DNA of 64,000 bases from Brachybacterium alimentarium (GTDB lineage: Bacteria; Actinomycetota; Actinomycetes; Actinomycetales; Dermabacteraceae). Below the pieces are notes generated by a model, which had not been told where the DNA came from, ran no database searches, and was given only the letters and a program-made list of their open reading frames with translations. The stretch lies in NCBI RefSeq assembly GCF_002332425.1, contig NZ_NRGS01000011.1, positions 1-64,000 on the forward strand. The letters are read 5' to 3'. Of this stretch, positions 45,037 to 54,058 are shown piece after piece; position 1 is the first letter of the stretch, and each line of letters opens with the position of its first letter. A program made the position numbers and the translations under genes.

Positions 45037-45837
45037 ATGAACCCCGATCTTCCCCCGGATACGTCGACCGACGCTCCGTCCGCGTCAGGCACTCCCCAGC
45101 CGGTCCAGCCGATTCCGCCGGCCCAGCCTGTCCCGCCGGTCCAACCAGTGCGCCGCCGCGTCGTGAGGGACGAGGCGGGAGATCGGCGTCGCAGCGCTCT
45201 CGCCGACGCGCGCCTGTACGTGTGCGTGGACCTCTCGCGGGGCCTGCCCGAGCTGCTCGACTTCGCCGAGGCGGCCTTCCGCGGGGGCGTCGACATCCTC
45301 CAGGTGCGGGACAAGCACGCCGAAGCACGCGCCGAGGTCGAAGCGCTGCGGGCGCTGCGTCCCGTCGCCGAGGCCCACGGCGCCCTGCTCGCCGCGAACG
45401 ATCGGGCCGACGTCGCCGTGCTCGCCGGGGTCGACGTGCTCCATCTCGGTCAGGGCGATCTGACCACGGAGGATGCGCGCGCACTGGTGGGCCCGGAGGT
45501 CCTGGTGGGGCGCTCCACGCGCACGATCGAGCAGATGCGCGAGGCGGAGGCCGATCCCGGGATCGACTACTTCTGCACCGGCCCGGTGTGGGAGACGCCG
45601 ACGAAGCCGGACCGGGCCGCCATCGGACTCGAGCTGCCGCGTGCCGCCGCCGAGCTGGCCTCGACCAGCCAGGCGCCGACGCCGTTCTTCGCGATCGGCG
45701 GGATCGACGTCGGCCGCGTCCCCGAGGTGCGCGAGGCAGGTGCCGAGCGGATCGTGGTGGTGCGCGCCGTGACCGCGGCGAGGGACCCCGAAGCCGCCGC
45801 GCGGGCTCTGCGGGACGCCCTGGTCCGGGAGGTCTGA
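45037..45837 (+). CDS. thiE: thiamine-phosphate synthase
   Basis: 266 residues. Joins the thiazole and pyrimidine phosphates to give thiamine phosphate. Core motifs: '[15 protein letters not shown]' near 85-99, '[26 protein letters not shown]' near 118-143, '[34 protein letters not shown]' near 155-188 and 'FFAIGGID' near 215. The first 50 residues are a Pro/Gln/Val repeat extension not found in the enzyme fold. The frame is open from 44899, but the ATG at 45037 fits the gene best. Divergent from thiO across the riboswitch region. Confidence 0.93.
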   Translation: MNPDLPPDTSTDAPSASGTPQPVQPIPPAQPVPPVQPVRRRVVRDEAGDRRRSALADARLYVCVDLSRGLPELLDFAEAAFRGGVDILQVRDKHAEARAEVEALRALRPVAEAHGALLAANDRADVAVLAGVDVLHLGQGDLTTEDARALVGPEVLVGRSTRTIEQMREAEADPGIDYFCTGPVWETPTKPDRAAIGLELPRAAAELASTSQAPTPFFAIGGIDVGRVPEVREAGAERIVVVRAVTAARDPEAAARALRDALVREV

Positions 45838-45861
45838 GGCCCTGGGGCCGACGAGTCCTTC

Positions 45862-46788
45862 TCAGCCGGCCCCGCCGCCGCTGACCAGTACGGTCGCCAG
45901 GGCGCGCAGGTCAGCGGGGCCGACCGCACGGAACTCGAGCTGCGGATCCTCGGACCCCGGGTCCAGCGCCTCCATCGTGAGCACTGCGTCCGCCGTGGCA
46001 TAGCTGCTGGCCTGCTGCACCGAGCCGTCCGCCGTGCGCACGACGGTGAGCACGGTCAGGGCACGGGTCGCGGCGAGCTGCTGACCGATCGCGCTGGTGG
46101 CGAGCTCGGAGGAGCGCACTCGCTGTGGCTGCCCCTCGCCCGCGGCGACCCCGGAGGGGTCGATCAGGACGACCAGCCGGGCGATGGCCTGCTCGAGGCG
46201 CAGCGGGGTGAAGCGATGGATGCCGAGCGCGGTCACCTCCTCCTCGAGCACCCCGTCGTCGTGCACGCAGTAGTGCAGGCGCTGGACCTCCGGGCCCTGC
46301 GGGGTCTGCACGGTGCGCTCAGCCGTGAGGAACAGCGTCGCGGTGCGGCGCAGCACCAGGCAGCCGGCGATCTCCGGATCCGCCCGCCACCTCGGCTCGC
46401 CGCCTCCCGGATCCGCGAGGGCGCTGACGCGTCCGGCGGCGATCAGCGCGCGCAGGCCCACGGCCGCGGCGAGGCGCCGATGCTCCCCCTGCTCCTCGAG
46501 CCACGGGGTCGCGGTGAACTGACGTCGCTCATAGCCGTCCAGGGCCGCGATCTGCTCGTCGGTCAGCGACACCAGCAGCTCCGCCTGGCCCTCCTCGCCG
46601 CGACGCAGCACATCGGCGGCCGCCGCGGCATCCTCTGCCGTGTAGCGGATCGGCGAGGCAGGATCGTTCGAGGTCAGGCCGCCCGGAAGGTCAGGCACCG
46701 CGCCCGGGGTCGATGACCCGTGGCCCGACGACGCAGTGGCCGACGGAGCGGGGCCGGCGGGGTGCGGTCTGTCGGAGCTCTGACTCAT
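45862..46788 (-). CDS. conserved hypothetical protein
   Basis: 308 residues, family not recognised. After a disordered Ser/Pro-rich N-terminus (1-40), a mixed alpha/beta sequence holds 'YTAEDAAAAADVLRRGEEGQAELLVSL' and 'LRRTATLFLTAERTVQTPQGPEVQRLHYCVHDDGVLEEEV'. There is no signal peptide or membrane segment. 'ALVSGGGAG' forms the C-terminus. The sequence pattern (amphipathic helices then beta-strands with adjacent Trp/Arg-rich turns) faintly recalls ESX secretion-associated EspG-type proteins, but there is no neighbour to support that. Divergent from pxpA; convergent with thiE. Confidence 0.7.
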   Translation of the reverse strand: MSQSSDRPHPAGPAPSATASSGHGSSTPGAVPDLPGGLTSNDPASPIRYTAEDAAAAADVLRRGEEGQAELLVSLTDEQIAALDGYERRQFTATPWLEEQGEHRRLAAAVGLRALIAAGRVSALADPGGGEPRWRADPEIAGCLVLRRTATLFLTAERTVQTPQGPEVQRLHYCVHDDGVLEEEVTALGIHRFTPLRLEQAIARLVVLIDPSGVAAGEGQPQRVRSSELATSAIGQQLAATRALTVLTVVRTADGSVQQASSYATADAVLTMEALDPGSEDPQLEFRAVGPADLRALATVLVSGGGAG

Positions 46789-46926
46789 GCCTCGACAGTA
46801 TCGGTCGCCCGTTGCCCGTCAGCCCTCGCCCCTCGACAGGCCTCCGCGGCCGTCCGACGACATCCGGGCCGCCGAGGGCCGATAATGGATGAGCACCGCT
46901 GCACCGATCGAAGGAGACGCTCGCCG

Positions 46927-47697
46927 ATGACCGCCCTGCCCGCGCCGCTCGATCTCAACGCCGACCTCGGGGAGGGCTACGGCGACTGGTCGATGGGCGA
47001 CGACGCCGCGATGCTCGACGTCGTGACCACGGCGAACGTCGCCTGCGGGGGGCACGCCGGGGGCCCCGGCACGATGCGCGCGGCGACCCGCGCCGCCGCG
47101 GACAGGTCCGTCGTGATCACCGCGCACGTCGCCTATCCGGACCTGCAGGGCTTCGGCCGACGCTTCCTCGACATCGCTCCGGCCGATCTCGTCGACCAGG
47201 TGGTCGTCCAAGTGGGAGGTCTGCAGGCGATGGCCCGGGCTGCGGGCACGACGGTGCGCGGGGTGAAGCCGCACGGCGCCCTGTACTCCGCGATCGCCCA
47301 CCACGAGGGCCAGGCGGGGGCGGTCGTCCAGGCGCTCACGGAGCTCGGCGGGGACCTCCCGCTGGTGGCCGCACCGGGCGCCGTCGTCGTCGACCTCGCG
47401 CAGAAGGCAGGCATCGACGTGGTCCTGGAGGGCTTCGCCGATCGCGCCTATCTCCGCGACGGCACGCTCATGCCGCGCAGCCGGGTCGGCGCCGTGCTCA
47501 CCGATCCCGAGGCCGTGGCCGCACAGGCCCTGCAGATCGCGACCGAGCAGCGGGTGCGCGCCGACGACGGCTCCTGGATCGCTCTGCCGGCACGCTCGCT
47601 GTGCCTGCACGGGGACACCCCCGGTGCCGTCGAGCTCGCCCGCGCGGTCCGCTCGACGCTCGAGGGCGCCGGCGTGCTGCTCGAGGCGGCCCTGTGA
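46927..47697 (+). CDS. pxpA: 5-oxoprolinase subunit PxpA (LamB/YcsF family)
   Basis: 256 residues with the LamB/YcsF start 'LDLNADLGEGYGDWSMGDDAAML', then 'TTANVACGGHAGGPGTM' near 38-54, 'AHVAYPDLQGFGRRFLD', 'VKPHGALYSAIAH' near 114-126 and 'SLCLHGDTPGAVELA' near 225-239. With PxpB and PxpC it hydrolyses 5-oxoproline to glutamate using ATP. The ATG at 46927 is chosen because the conserved region begins a few residues later. Its stop overlaps the pxpBC start (GTGA). Confidence 0.94.
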   Translation: MTALPAPLDLNADLGEGYGDWSMGDDAAMLDVVTTANVACGGHAGGPGTMRAATRAAADRSVVITAHVAYPDLQGFGRRFLDIAPADLVDQVVVQVGGLQAMARAAGTTVRGVKPHGALYSAIAHHEGQAGAVVQALTELGGDLPLVAAPGAVVVDLAQKAGIDVVLEGFADRAYLRDGTLMPRSRVGAVLTDPEAVAAQALQIATEQRVRADDGSWIALPARSLCLHGDTPGAVELARAVRSTLEGAGVLLEAAL

Positions 47698-49553
47698 CCA
47701 GCCCGTCCGCGCCCTCCGAGGGGACCCGTCTCGCTGCGCCCCGCGCGGTGCACCGCGCGGGGGAGTCCGCGCTGCTCGCGGAGTATCCGGACACCGCCTC
47801 GGTGCTCGCCGCGGCGGCGGCCGTCCAGGCCCTGGATCCGCCGCACCTGGTGGATCTGGTGCCTGCGGAGACCACCCTGCTGCTGTCCGGCACCGCAGCC
47901 CGGGACCTCGACTCGCTGCGCGCGCTGCTCGACCATCTCCCGGCACCGGGCGAGGAGCAGAGCGCGGGCACCGAGCGCAGCATCGGTGTCGTCTACGACG
48001 GCGAGGACCTCACCGAGGTAGCCGAGCTGCTCGGTCTCAGCCCCGACGCCCTGATCGCCGCCCACACCGGTGCGACCTGGACGGCGGCGTTCGGCGGCTT
48101 CGCCCCGGGCTTCGCGTATCTCGTGCCCGGAGACGTCCCCGACGCCTCCGATGTCGTCTCCGCGCAGACGGACGGGTCGGGCTCGCCCGGGCCCCCGTGG
48201 GACGTGCCCCGTCGTGCGGAACCGCGCACCGCCGTCCCGGCCGGCGCCGTGGGACTCGCCGCCCGCTATTGCGGCATCTATCCCCGCTCCTCCCCCGGCG
48301 GATGGCAGCTGATCGGCCGCACCGAGGCCGAGCTGTTCGACACCGCGCGCACGCCGCCGGCGCTGCTCACCCCCGGGACGCGCGTGCGATTCACCGCCCA
48401 GCGGGCCGTCTCGCGCCTCTCGGCGACGACCTCGGCGCTGGCCCGAGCGCGCTCGGAGGCCGCTGCCGTGCCATCGAGGCTGGCCCGTCGGCGGGGTGCC
48501 CGGGCCGTGCCCCTGGAGGATGCTCGGCCCGCACTCGAAGTGCTCGCCCCCGGGCAGCTCCTGCTCCTGCAGGATGGCGGGCGTGCGGGTCAGGGGGCGA
48601 TCGGCGTGAGCGCGTCGGGGGCCTTCGATCGTGGCGCGCTGGTGCGGGCCGATGTCGCGGTCGGCAACTCCCCGCGCGCGGCCGTGCTCGAATCGCTGTG
48701 GGGCCCGGTGCGGCTGCGGGCGCTGGTCCCGACGGTCGTCGCCGTCTCCGGTGCGCCCGGCACGCTCACCGTGCACCGCACCGATCCCGAGGTCGGAGAG
48801 CTCGAGCTCGAGCCGGCCGAGGCCCAGGACCATGCGATCGCCCTGGATCCCCAGGACGTGCTGGTCATCGGTCCCCCCGCCGAGGGTCTGCGCCGTCTCC
48901 TCGCGATCCGCGGCGGGGTCCGGGGAGTGCGGCGGACGACCGCCGATCCCGGCCCAGGAGCCAGCGCAGGAGCCAGCCCAGGAGCCAGCACAGAATCCGG
49001 CGCCGTCCTCGGTTCCCTGTCCCGCGACACGCTCTCCGGGCTGGGCCCCGCCCCGCTGGAGGCAGGGGATGTGCTGTTGATCGGCCCCGTGCACGGCCTC
49101 GATGCGGTGCCCGACCGTGCGCCGGGTCCGACGGGAGCGGAGCGCGAATCGGAGCAGGAGCACGCCTCCGGGGCCGACGAGCGCTCCCCGTCGGCCGAAG
49201 CCCCGTCCCTTCGCATCCGCGTGCACGCCGGGCCCCGCGACGAGCTGCTCGGCAGCGAGGCGCTCGATGCGCTGACCAGCACGCAGTGGACGGTCCGCGG
49301 CGATTCCGACCGCATCGGGGTGCGCCTGGACGGCCCGGCCCTGCCGGTGCCGGAGGGGGCGGGCTCCCTGCCGAGCGAGGCGACGGTGCCCGGCGCGATC
49401 CAGGTGCCGCCGTCGGGGCTGCCGGTGGTGTTCGGGCCGGATCATCCGAGCACCGGCGGCTATCCGGTGCTCGCCGTCGTCACCCGGGCGGGACTGGACC
49501 TGCTGGCCCAAGCGGCCCCGGGCAGCACTGTGCGGTTCGTCCCCGCGGACTGA
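47694..49553 (+). CDS. 5-oxoprolinase PxpB-PxpC fusion protein
   Basis: 619 residues combining two subunits that are usually separate. About 1-230 is PxpB (KipI-like): 'TGATWTAAFGGFAPGFAYLVPGD' near 121-143 and 'VGLAARYCGIYPRSSPGGWQLIGRT' near 183-207. About 270-619 is PxpC (KipA-like): 'LLLQDGGRAGQGAIGVSASGAFD' near 288-310 and 'GAIQVPPSGLPVVFGPDHPSTGGYPVLAVV' near 564-593. Pro/Gly/Ala-Ser repeat loops interrupt the PxpC half. The GTG start overlaps the pxpA stop, so the ratio of subunits is fixed. Confidence 0.92.
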   Translation: MTSPSAPSEGTRLAAPRAVHRAGESALLAEYPDTASVLAAAAAVQALDPPHLVDLVPAETTLLLSGTAARDLDSLRALLDHLPAPGEEQSAGTERSIGVVYDGEDLTEVAELLGLSPDALIAAHTGATWTAAFGGFAPGFAYLVPGDVPDASDVVSAQTDGSGSPGPPWDVPRRAEPRTAVPAGAVGLAARYCGIYPRSSPGGWQLIGRTEAELFDTARTPPALLTPGTRVRFTAQRAVSRLSATTSALARARSEAAAVPSRLARRRGARAVPLEDARPALEVLAPGQLLLLQDGGRAGQGAIGVSASGAFDRGALVRADVAVGNSPRAAVLESLWGPVRLRALVPTVVAVSGAPGTLTVHRTDPEVGELELEPAEAQDHAIALDPQDVLVIGPPAEGLRRLLAIRGGVRGVRRTTADPGPGASAGASPGASTESGAVLGSLSRDTLSGLGPAPLEAGDVLLIGPVHGLDAVPDRAPGPTGAERESEQEHASGADERSPSAEAPSLRIRVHAGPRDELLGSEALDALTSTQWTVRGDSDRIGVRLDGPALPVPEGAGSLPSEATVPGAIQVPPSGLPVVFGPDHPSTGGYPVLAVVTRAGLDLLAQAAPGSTVRFVPAD

Positions 49554-49611
49554 GGCGCCCGCTCGCGGACTGCCCCTGCCCCGCAGCGCCCGACGGTGCC
49601 ACGATAGGGGC

Positions 49612-50103
49612 ATGCCTCGTCTGCTCCCGGATCCTGCCTACTTCGCCTCCCTGCCCAAGGTGATCAGCTCCGGCGCCGTCATCCTGCGCGATGAGGACGG
49701 CCGTTTCGTCGTCGAGAAGCCGAACTACCGCGACCACTGGCTGCTGCCCGGCGGCGGCGTCGATCCCGGGGAGGACCCTCGGCGCTGCGCCCGGCGGGAG
49801 GTCCTCGAGGAGCTCGGACTGGACCTGGAGGTGGGGCGTCTGCTCGCGATCGACTGGATGCCCTCGAGTGCTGCCCGCAGCGCCCCGATGGGCGTGCACT
49901 TCGTCTTCGACGCGGGCGTGATCCCCCGCGCTCAGCTCGAGGCGACCGTGGTGCCTCAGGTCGAGGAGCTCGATGACTGGGCGCTGATCGACGAGGCGGA
50001 CGCCGAGATCCTCTCCCCCTGGGGCGGTGCTCGCGCTCGGCGCGCTCTCGCGGTGCTGCGCGGCGAGGCCGAGCTGGACCTCGCCGCCCACGCCCAGCGC
50101 TGA
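49612..50103 (+). CDS. Nudix hydrolase
   Basis: 163 residues. The Nudix box 'GGGVDPGEDPRRCARREVLEELGL' is near 46-69 and is complete (REVLEELG). Nudix enzymes split nucleoside diphosphates linked to another group; the substrate is not evident. No signal or extra domain. It lies 58 nt after pxpBC and 23 nt before the MFS gene, possibly in one unit with the latter. Confidence 0.9.
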   Translation: MPRLLPDPAYFASLPKVISSGAVILRDEDGRFVVEKPNYRDHWLLPGGGVDPGEDPRRCARREVLEELGLDLEVGRLLAIDWMPSSAARSAPMGVHFVFDAGVIPRAQLEATVVPQVEELDDWALIDEADAEILSPWGGARARRALAVLRGEAELDLAAHAQR

Positions 50104-50126
50104 CCCCGCCCCTTTCGGAGAACACG

Positions 50127-51605
50127 ATGACACCCAGCACCTCCTCGTCAGTGCCGGCCGCACCGCAGGCCGAGCACTCGCTGACCAGGTCCCAGCGGCT
50201 GGACCGCCTGCCCTTCACCCGCAAGCACGGCAAGCTTCTGGGCGCCTCCGGGATCGGCTGGGCGCTGGATGCGATGGACGTGGGACTGATCTCCTTCGTG
50301 ATCGCCGCTCTGAGCGTGCACTGGGGGATCTCCAAGGGCGACGGCTCCCTCATCGCCTCCGCCGGGTTCGCCGGCATGGCGATCGGCGCGAGCGTGGGCG
50401 GGCTGCTCGCCGACCGGATCGGCCGACGGTCCGTCTTCGCCCTCACACTGCTGGTCTACGGCCTCGCCACCGGTGGTTCGGCGCTCGCGATGGGCGTGGG
50501 CACCCTGATCGTGCTGCGCTTCGTGGTCGGGCTGGGCCTCGGCGCGGAGCTGCCCGTGGCCTCGACGCTCATGAGCGAGTTCGCCCCGGCCCGGATCCGT
50601 GGGCGCGTGATCGTCTGGCTCGAGGCGTTCTGGGCGCTGGGCTGGATCCTCGCCGCGGTGATCGGCACCTTCGTCGCGGCGTCGGGGCCGACGGGCTGGC
50701 GGTGGGCGCTCGCAGTGGGCCTCGTGCCGGCCGCGTATTCGCTGGTCGTGCGGTGGGGCATGCCCGAGTCGGTGCGATTCCTGGAGCAGAAGGGCCGGCA
50801 CGACGAGGCCGAGACCATCGTGCGCAGCTTCGAGGAGGCCGCGGAGCAGAGCGCCCGCGGGCAGACGGCCGACGGGCCGAGCGGCACCGTCGGCGCCGAG
50901 CCCGCGCCCGGCGCCGCGCGTGAGGCGAGTGAGGCGAGTGAGGCGAGTGAGGCGACGGTTCGGGTCGCGGCTCCCGACGCCGTGGGCGAGATCCCTCAGG
51001 CCGACACCGTCGAGAGCACCGGCGGCATCTGGTCGCGTGCGCTGCGCCGGCGCACCGCCGGCCTGTGGGCCGTATGGTTCTGCATCAATCTGGCCTACTA
51101 CGGCGCCTTCATCTGGATCCCGACGCTGCTGGTGGAGCGGGGATTCACGCTCACCCAGTCCTTCACCTTCACGCTGATCATCACGCTCGCCCAGATCCCG
51201 GGCTATGCGATGGCCGCCTGGCTGATCGAAGTGCTCGGCCGGCGCTGGACGCTGACCGTGTTCCTCACCGGATCCGCGCTCTCCGCGATCGGGTACGGGC
51301 TCGCGGATTCCGAGGCGACGATCATCGCCGCCGGCTGCGCGCTGAGCTTCTTCAACCTCGGTGCGTGGGGCGCGCTGTACGCGATCGGACCCGAGCTGTA
51401 CCCGACGGCAGTGCGCGGCACAGGGACGGGCGCCGCGGCGGCGTTCGGCCGGATCGCCTCCATGCTGGCCCCGTTCCTGGTGCCGGTGCTGGTGGTAGCC
51501 GGCGGGCAGACCCTCGCCTTCGTCTGCTTCGCGATCGCCTTCGCCCTCGCAGCGGCAGCAGCCTTCACCCTGCCGGAACAACGAGGGCGCGCGCTGGCGC
51601 AGTGA
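50127..51605 (+). CDS. MFS transporter, sugar/aromatic acid-proton symporter type
   Basis: 492 residues with 12 predicted membrane segments. The motif 'GGLLADRIGRRSVF' is in the loop after TM2, 'PESVRFL' follows TM6 and 'PELYPTAVRGTGTG' is in TM10-11. The start 'GWALDAMDVGLISFVIAALS' and this motif set resemble the NiaP/AAHS-type carriers for small organic acids and sugars. The substrate is unknown. The central cytoplasmic loop has a 9-bp tandem repeat encoding EAS units. The start has CTTTCGGAGAAC upstream. Convergent with the isomerase gene 24 nt away. Confidence 0.88.
   Translation: MTPSTSSSVPAAPQAEHSLTRSQRLDRLPFTRKHGKLLGASGIGWALDAMDVGLISFVIAALSVHWGISKGDGSLIASAGFAGMAIGASVGGLLADRIGRRSVFALTLLVYGLATGGSALAMGVGTLIVLRFVVGLGLGAELPVASTLMSEFAPARIRGRVIVWLEAFWALGWILAAVIGTFVAASGPTGWRWALAVGLVPAAYSLVVRWGMPESVRFLEQKGRHDEAETIVRSFEEAAEQSARGQTADGPSGTVGAEPAPGAAREASEASEASEATVRVAAPDAVGEIPQADTVESTGGIWSRALRRRTAGLWAVWFCINLAYYGAFIWIPTLLVERGFTLTQSFTFTLIITLAQIPGYAMAAWLIEVLGRRWTLTVFLTGSALSAIGYGLADSEATIIAAGCALSFFNLGAWGALYAIGPELYPTAVRGTGTGAAAAFGRIASMLAPFLVPVLVVAGGQTLAFVCFAIAFALAAAAAFTLPEQRGRALAQ
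50922..50955 (+). repeat. 9-bp in-frame tandem repeat (EAS units) in the MFS loop
   Basis: Nearly four copies of GTGAGGCGA-type units encode EASEASEASEA in the large cytoplasmic loop between TM6 and TM7. The unit is a multiple of three, so slippage keeps the frame. Confidence 0.85.
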
Positions 51606-51629
51606 GCGCGGGGAGGCCTCAGGCCTGCC

Positions 51630-52100
51630 TCAGGCCTGCTCGAGCGACCCGTCGTAGGCGCAGATCGCGTCGACCTTGGCGGCCGAGGAGGACTCGGGAT
51701 CGAACTCGAGGTCCAGCCAGACCTTCACGAGCTCCTTGGCGAGCTCGAGGCCCACCACGCGCTCGCCCATGCACAGGACCTGCGCATTGTTCGAGAGCAC
51801 CGAGCGCTGCACCGAGTACAGGTCGTGCGCGGTGACGGCACGGATGCCGGAGACCTTGTTCGCCGCGATCGCGACGCCGAGGCCCGTGCCGCAGACCAGC
51901 AGCGCACGGTCGGCCTCACCGGCAGCGATCTTCTCCGCCGCCTCGACGGCGACGTTCGGGTAGTAGGTGCCGTCCTCGCGCCCGGTGACGCCGACGTCGA
52001 TGACCTCGTCGACCCGCGGATCGGACTCCAGCAGCTCCTTCAGCGCGCTCTTGTGGCCGTAGCCCGCGTTGTCGGATCCGGTGACGATCTTCCAGCCCAT
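51630..52100 (-). CDS. RpiB-type sugar phosphate isomerase, probable erythrulose-phosphate isomerase
   Basis: 156 residues of the RpiB/LacAB fold: 'KIVTGSDNAGYGHKSALKELL' near 4-24, 'DVGVTGREDGTYYPNVAVEAAEKIAAGEADRALLVCGTGLGVAIAANKVSGIRAV' near 35-90 with the active Cys in CGTG, and 'AHDLYSVQRSVLSNNAQVLCMG' near 92-113. RpiB enzymes interconvert ribose and ribulose phosphates; the relatives in tetritol loci (DerI) interconvert D-erythrulose 4-phosphate and D-erythrose 4-phosphate. The adjacent kinase and dehydrogenase genes favour the latter. The ATG at 52100 has AAGGAG five bases upstream; the open frame above it is not used. Confidence 0.88.
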   Translation of the reverse strand: MGWKIVTGSDNAGYGHKSALKELLESDPRVDEVIDVGVTGREDGTYYPNVAVEAAEKIAAGEADRALLVCGTGLGVAIAANKVSGIRAVTAHDLYSVQRSVLSNNAQVLCMGERVVGLELAKELVKVWLDLEFDPESSSAAKVDAICAYDGSLEQA

Positions 52101-52110
52101 GACTGCTCCT

Positions 52111-52152
52111 TCGTAGTGGTTCGTGGTGGTTCGTAGCGGTTCGTAGTGATTC
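52111..52152. repeat. GGTTCGTAGT 10-bp tandem repeat before the isomerase gene
   Basis: Four imperfect copies of a 10-bp unit (GTAGTGGTTC, GTGGTGGTTC, GTAGCGGTTC, GTAGTGATTC) lie in the leader just upstream of the ribosome site. The rest of the 197-nt gap holds a terminator and no gene. Confidence 0.8.
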
Positions 52153-52254
52153 GAGGTCGGCGCTCTCCCCCGAGCCCCGGGAACCTCTCCCCAGTGCAAC
52201 GCGGACGAGCGGCGGAGTGTTCCCTGACCGAGGACGTCCGACCGATCGGTGGTC

Positions 52255-52290
52255 TCCCCGCGGGGCGGACGGCCGCCCGCCCCGCGGGGA
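52255..52290 (-). terminator. terminator hairpin after the DhaK-DhaL gene
   Basis: Perfect 14-bp stem TCCCCGCGGGGCGG with its complement and an 8-nt loop, starting eight bases after the kinase stop at 52298. It separates the kinase from the isomerase gene. Confidence 0.8.
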
Positions 52291-52297
52291 CGCCGGC

Positions 52298-54013
52298 TCA
52301 GGCGGACAGCTGCTCGCCCAGCAGGGTCACGATCTTCGAGAAGGAGATCGCGCCCGGGTCCGGGGTGCCCACCGACTTGTCGCCGTGGTTGCGGGCGCGC
52401 CCCATGGTGGCGGCGATGTCGGCGGTGTCCTCGGCGGCGGAGGTGGCCTTCGCCGCGGCCGCGGCCACGGCGTCGGCCGCAGACGAGCCAGAGCCCTGCG
52501 CCTCGGCGAGGGACTCGCGGAAGGGCACGGCGGCGTCGACCATCGTCTTGTCGCCGGGCTTCGCGCGTCCCAGCCGCTCGACGGCCTCGACGGCCTGCAC
52601 GAGCCCGGTCAGGAGCTGTTCGTCGTCCACCGCCGTATCGTCCGCGAACGCGCTGCCGAGGCTGGTCAGCGCCGCGCCCCAGAGCGCACCGGAGGTGCCG
52701 CCGGCGTCGGCGGACCACGACGCCCCGGCCTGCACGAGCACAGTACGGGCGCCGGCCCCGTTCTCGGCGGCCCGCTGCGCCGTGGCGTGCGCGGCGCGGA
52801 TGCCGAGCACCATGCCCTGGCCGTGATCGCCGTCCCCGGCGACCGCGTCCATCCGGCCCAGCTCCGGCTCGAGCTCGACCAGCAGGGACTCGACCTCGCC
52901 GAGGATCGAGGTGATCGTGCGGGCGCTATCACGCGACTCCTCCGTGGCCTCGGGGATCGGATCCTCTCCAGGGCTGTACAGCTCCCCGCGCTCCTCGCCC
53001 CGGTCCCCGCCCACGGTGCCGCCGCGACGGAAGGCCGGGGTGTCGGCCGGGGCGAGCCAGAGCTGCTCGAGCTCGTCGTCCAGGCGCATCACCGTCAGGG
53101 AGAGCCCGGCCATGTCGAGGCTGGTCACGTGCTCGCCCACCTCGGGGCGCACCACGGTGAGGCCGGCGTCGGCGAGGAGCTGTGCGGCGTGCTTCCACAC
53201 CACGAACATCTCCTCGTACTTCACGGTGCCCAGGCCGTTGAGGACCACGGCGACGCGCTCGGAGTCGAGCTCCGGGGTCTCCTTCAGCACGCCGTCCACC
53301 AGCACCTCGGCGAGCTCCGCGGCCGACGGCATCGGGGTCTCGTCGATGCCGGGCTCGCCGTGGATGCCCAGCCCGATCGCCATCTTCCCCTCGGGGACAT
53401 GGAACAGCGCGTCGTCGGCTCCGGGCAGCGTGCAGCCGTCGAAGGCGACGCCGAGGGACCGGGTGGCGTCGTTCGCCTTCCAGGCCAGGCGCTCGGCCTC
53501 CTCGAGATCCGCACCGGCCTGGATCGCGGCGCCGGCGATCTTGAACACGGGCAGGTCACCGGCGATGCCGCGGCGATCGCGGTGCTCGCCCGTCTGGCCC
53601 GAGGCGACGTCATCGCTGACGGCCACGATGCGCACGTCGATGCCCTCGGCGCGCAGCTTCTCGGCGGCGACACCGAAGTGCAGGACGTCGCCGGCGTAGT
53701 GGCCGAAGCCGAGGATCACGCCGCCGCCGTTCTCGGCATTGCGAGCCACCGAGTACACCTGGTCGGAGGACGGCGAGGAGAAGATGTTCCCGCAGGGGGC
53801 GCCGTGGGCGAAGCCCGGGCCCACCCATCCGGCGAAGGCCGGGTAGTGGCCGGAGCCGCCGCCCACCACGAGCGCCGGCTGGCCCGCAGGGGTCGCGTTC
53901 TTGCGCACGACGCCGCCGTGCACCTGGAGCAGCTCCTCCGGGTGGGCGGCCACGAGGCCTTCCACGGCGTCGGCGGGGAAGGACTTGGGATCATCGAAGA
54001 GGTAGGTCATCAC
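52298..54013 (-). CDS. DhaK-DhaL fusion kinase, probable erythrulose kinase
   Basis: 571 residues. DhaK part (about 1-335): 'VVGGGSGHYPAFAGWVGPGFAHGAPCGNIFSSP' near 47-80 and the covalent-substrate His in 'GLGIHGEPGIDE' near 218-229. DhaL part (about 365-571): the ADP-metal site 'AVAGDGDHGQGMVLGI' near 401-416 and 'GGTSGALWG' near 446. The layout is that of ATP-dependent dihydroxyacetone-type kinases; in tetritol loci such fusions phosphorylate erythrulose. Nothing of the PTS DhaM type is nearby. It follows the MFS gene by 45 nt and ends at a strong terminator. Confidence 0.9.
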   Translation of the reverse strand: MMTYLFDDPKSFPADAVEGLVAAHPEELLQVHGGVVRKNATPAGQPALVVGGGSGHYPAFAGWVGPGFAHGAPCGNIFSSPSSDQVYSVARNAENGGGVILGFGHYAGDVLHFGVAAEKLRAEGIDVRIVAVSDDVASGQTGEHRDRRGIAGDLPVFKIAGAAIQAGADLEEAERLAWKANDATRSLGVAFDGCTLPGADDALFHVPEGKMAIGLGIHGEPGIDETPMPSAAELAEVLVDGVLKETPELDSERVAVVLNGLGTVKYEEMFVVWKHAAQLLADAGLTVVRPEVGEHVTSLDMAGLSLTVMRLDDELEQLWLAPADTPAFRRGGTVGGDRGEERGELYSPGEDPIPEATEESRDSARTITSILGEVESLLVELEPELGRMDAVAGDGDHGQGMVLGIRAAHATAQRAAENGAGARTVLVQAGASWSADAGGTSGALWGAALTSLGSAFADDTAVDDEQLLTGLVQAVEAVERLGRAKPGDKTMVDAAVPFRESLAEAQGSGSSAADAVAAAAAKATSAAEDTADIAATMGRARNHGDKSVGTPDPGAISFSKIVTLLGEQLSA

Positions 54014-54058
54014 ACGTCTCTCTCAGGTGGGAACTGCAGGGCGAGGGGCGTCCGACGG

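Noticed and set aside
50127..51605. MFS gene as part of the tetritol locus
   Set aside because: It is convergent with the isomerase gene, lacks the GAACAT/ATGTTC operator and is closer to organic acid/sugar carriers than to polyol permeases.
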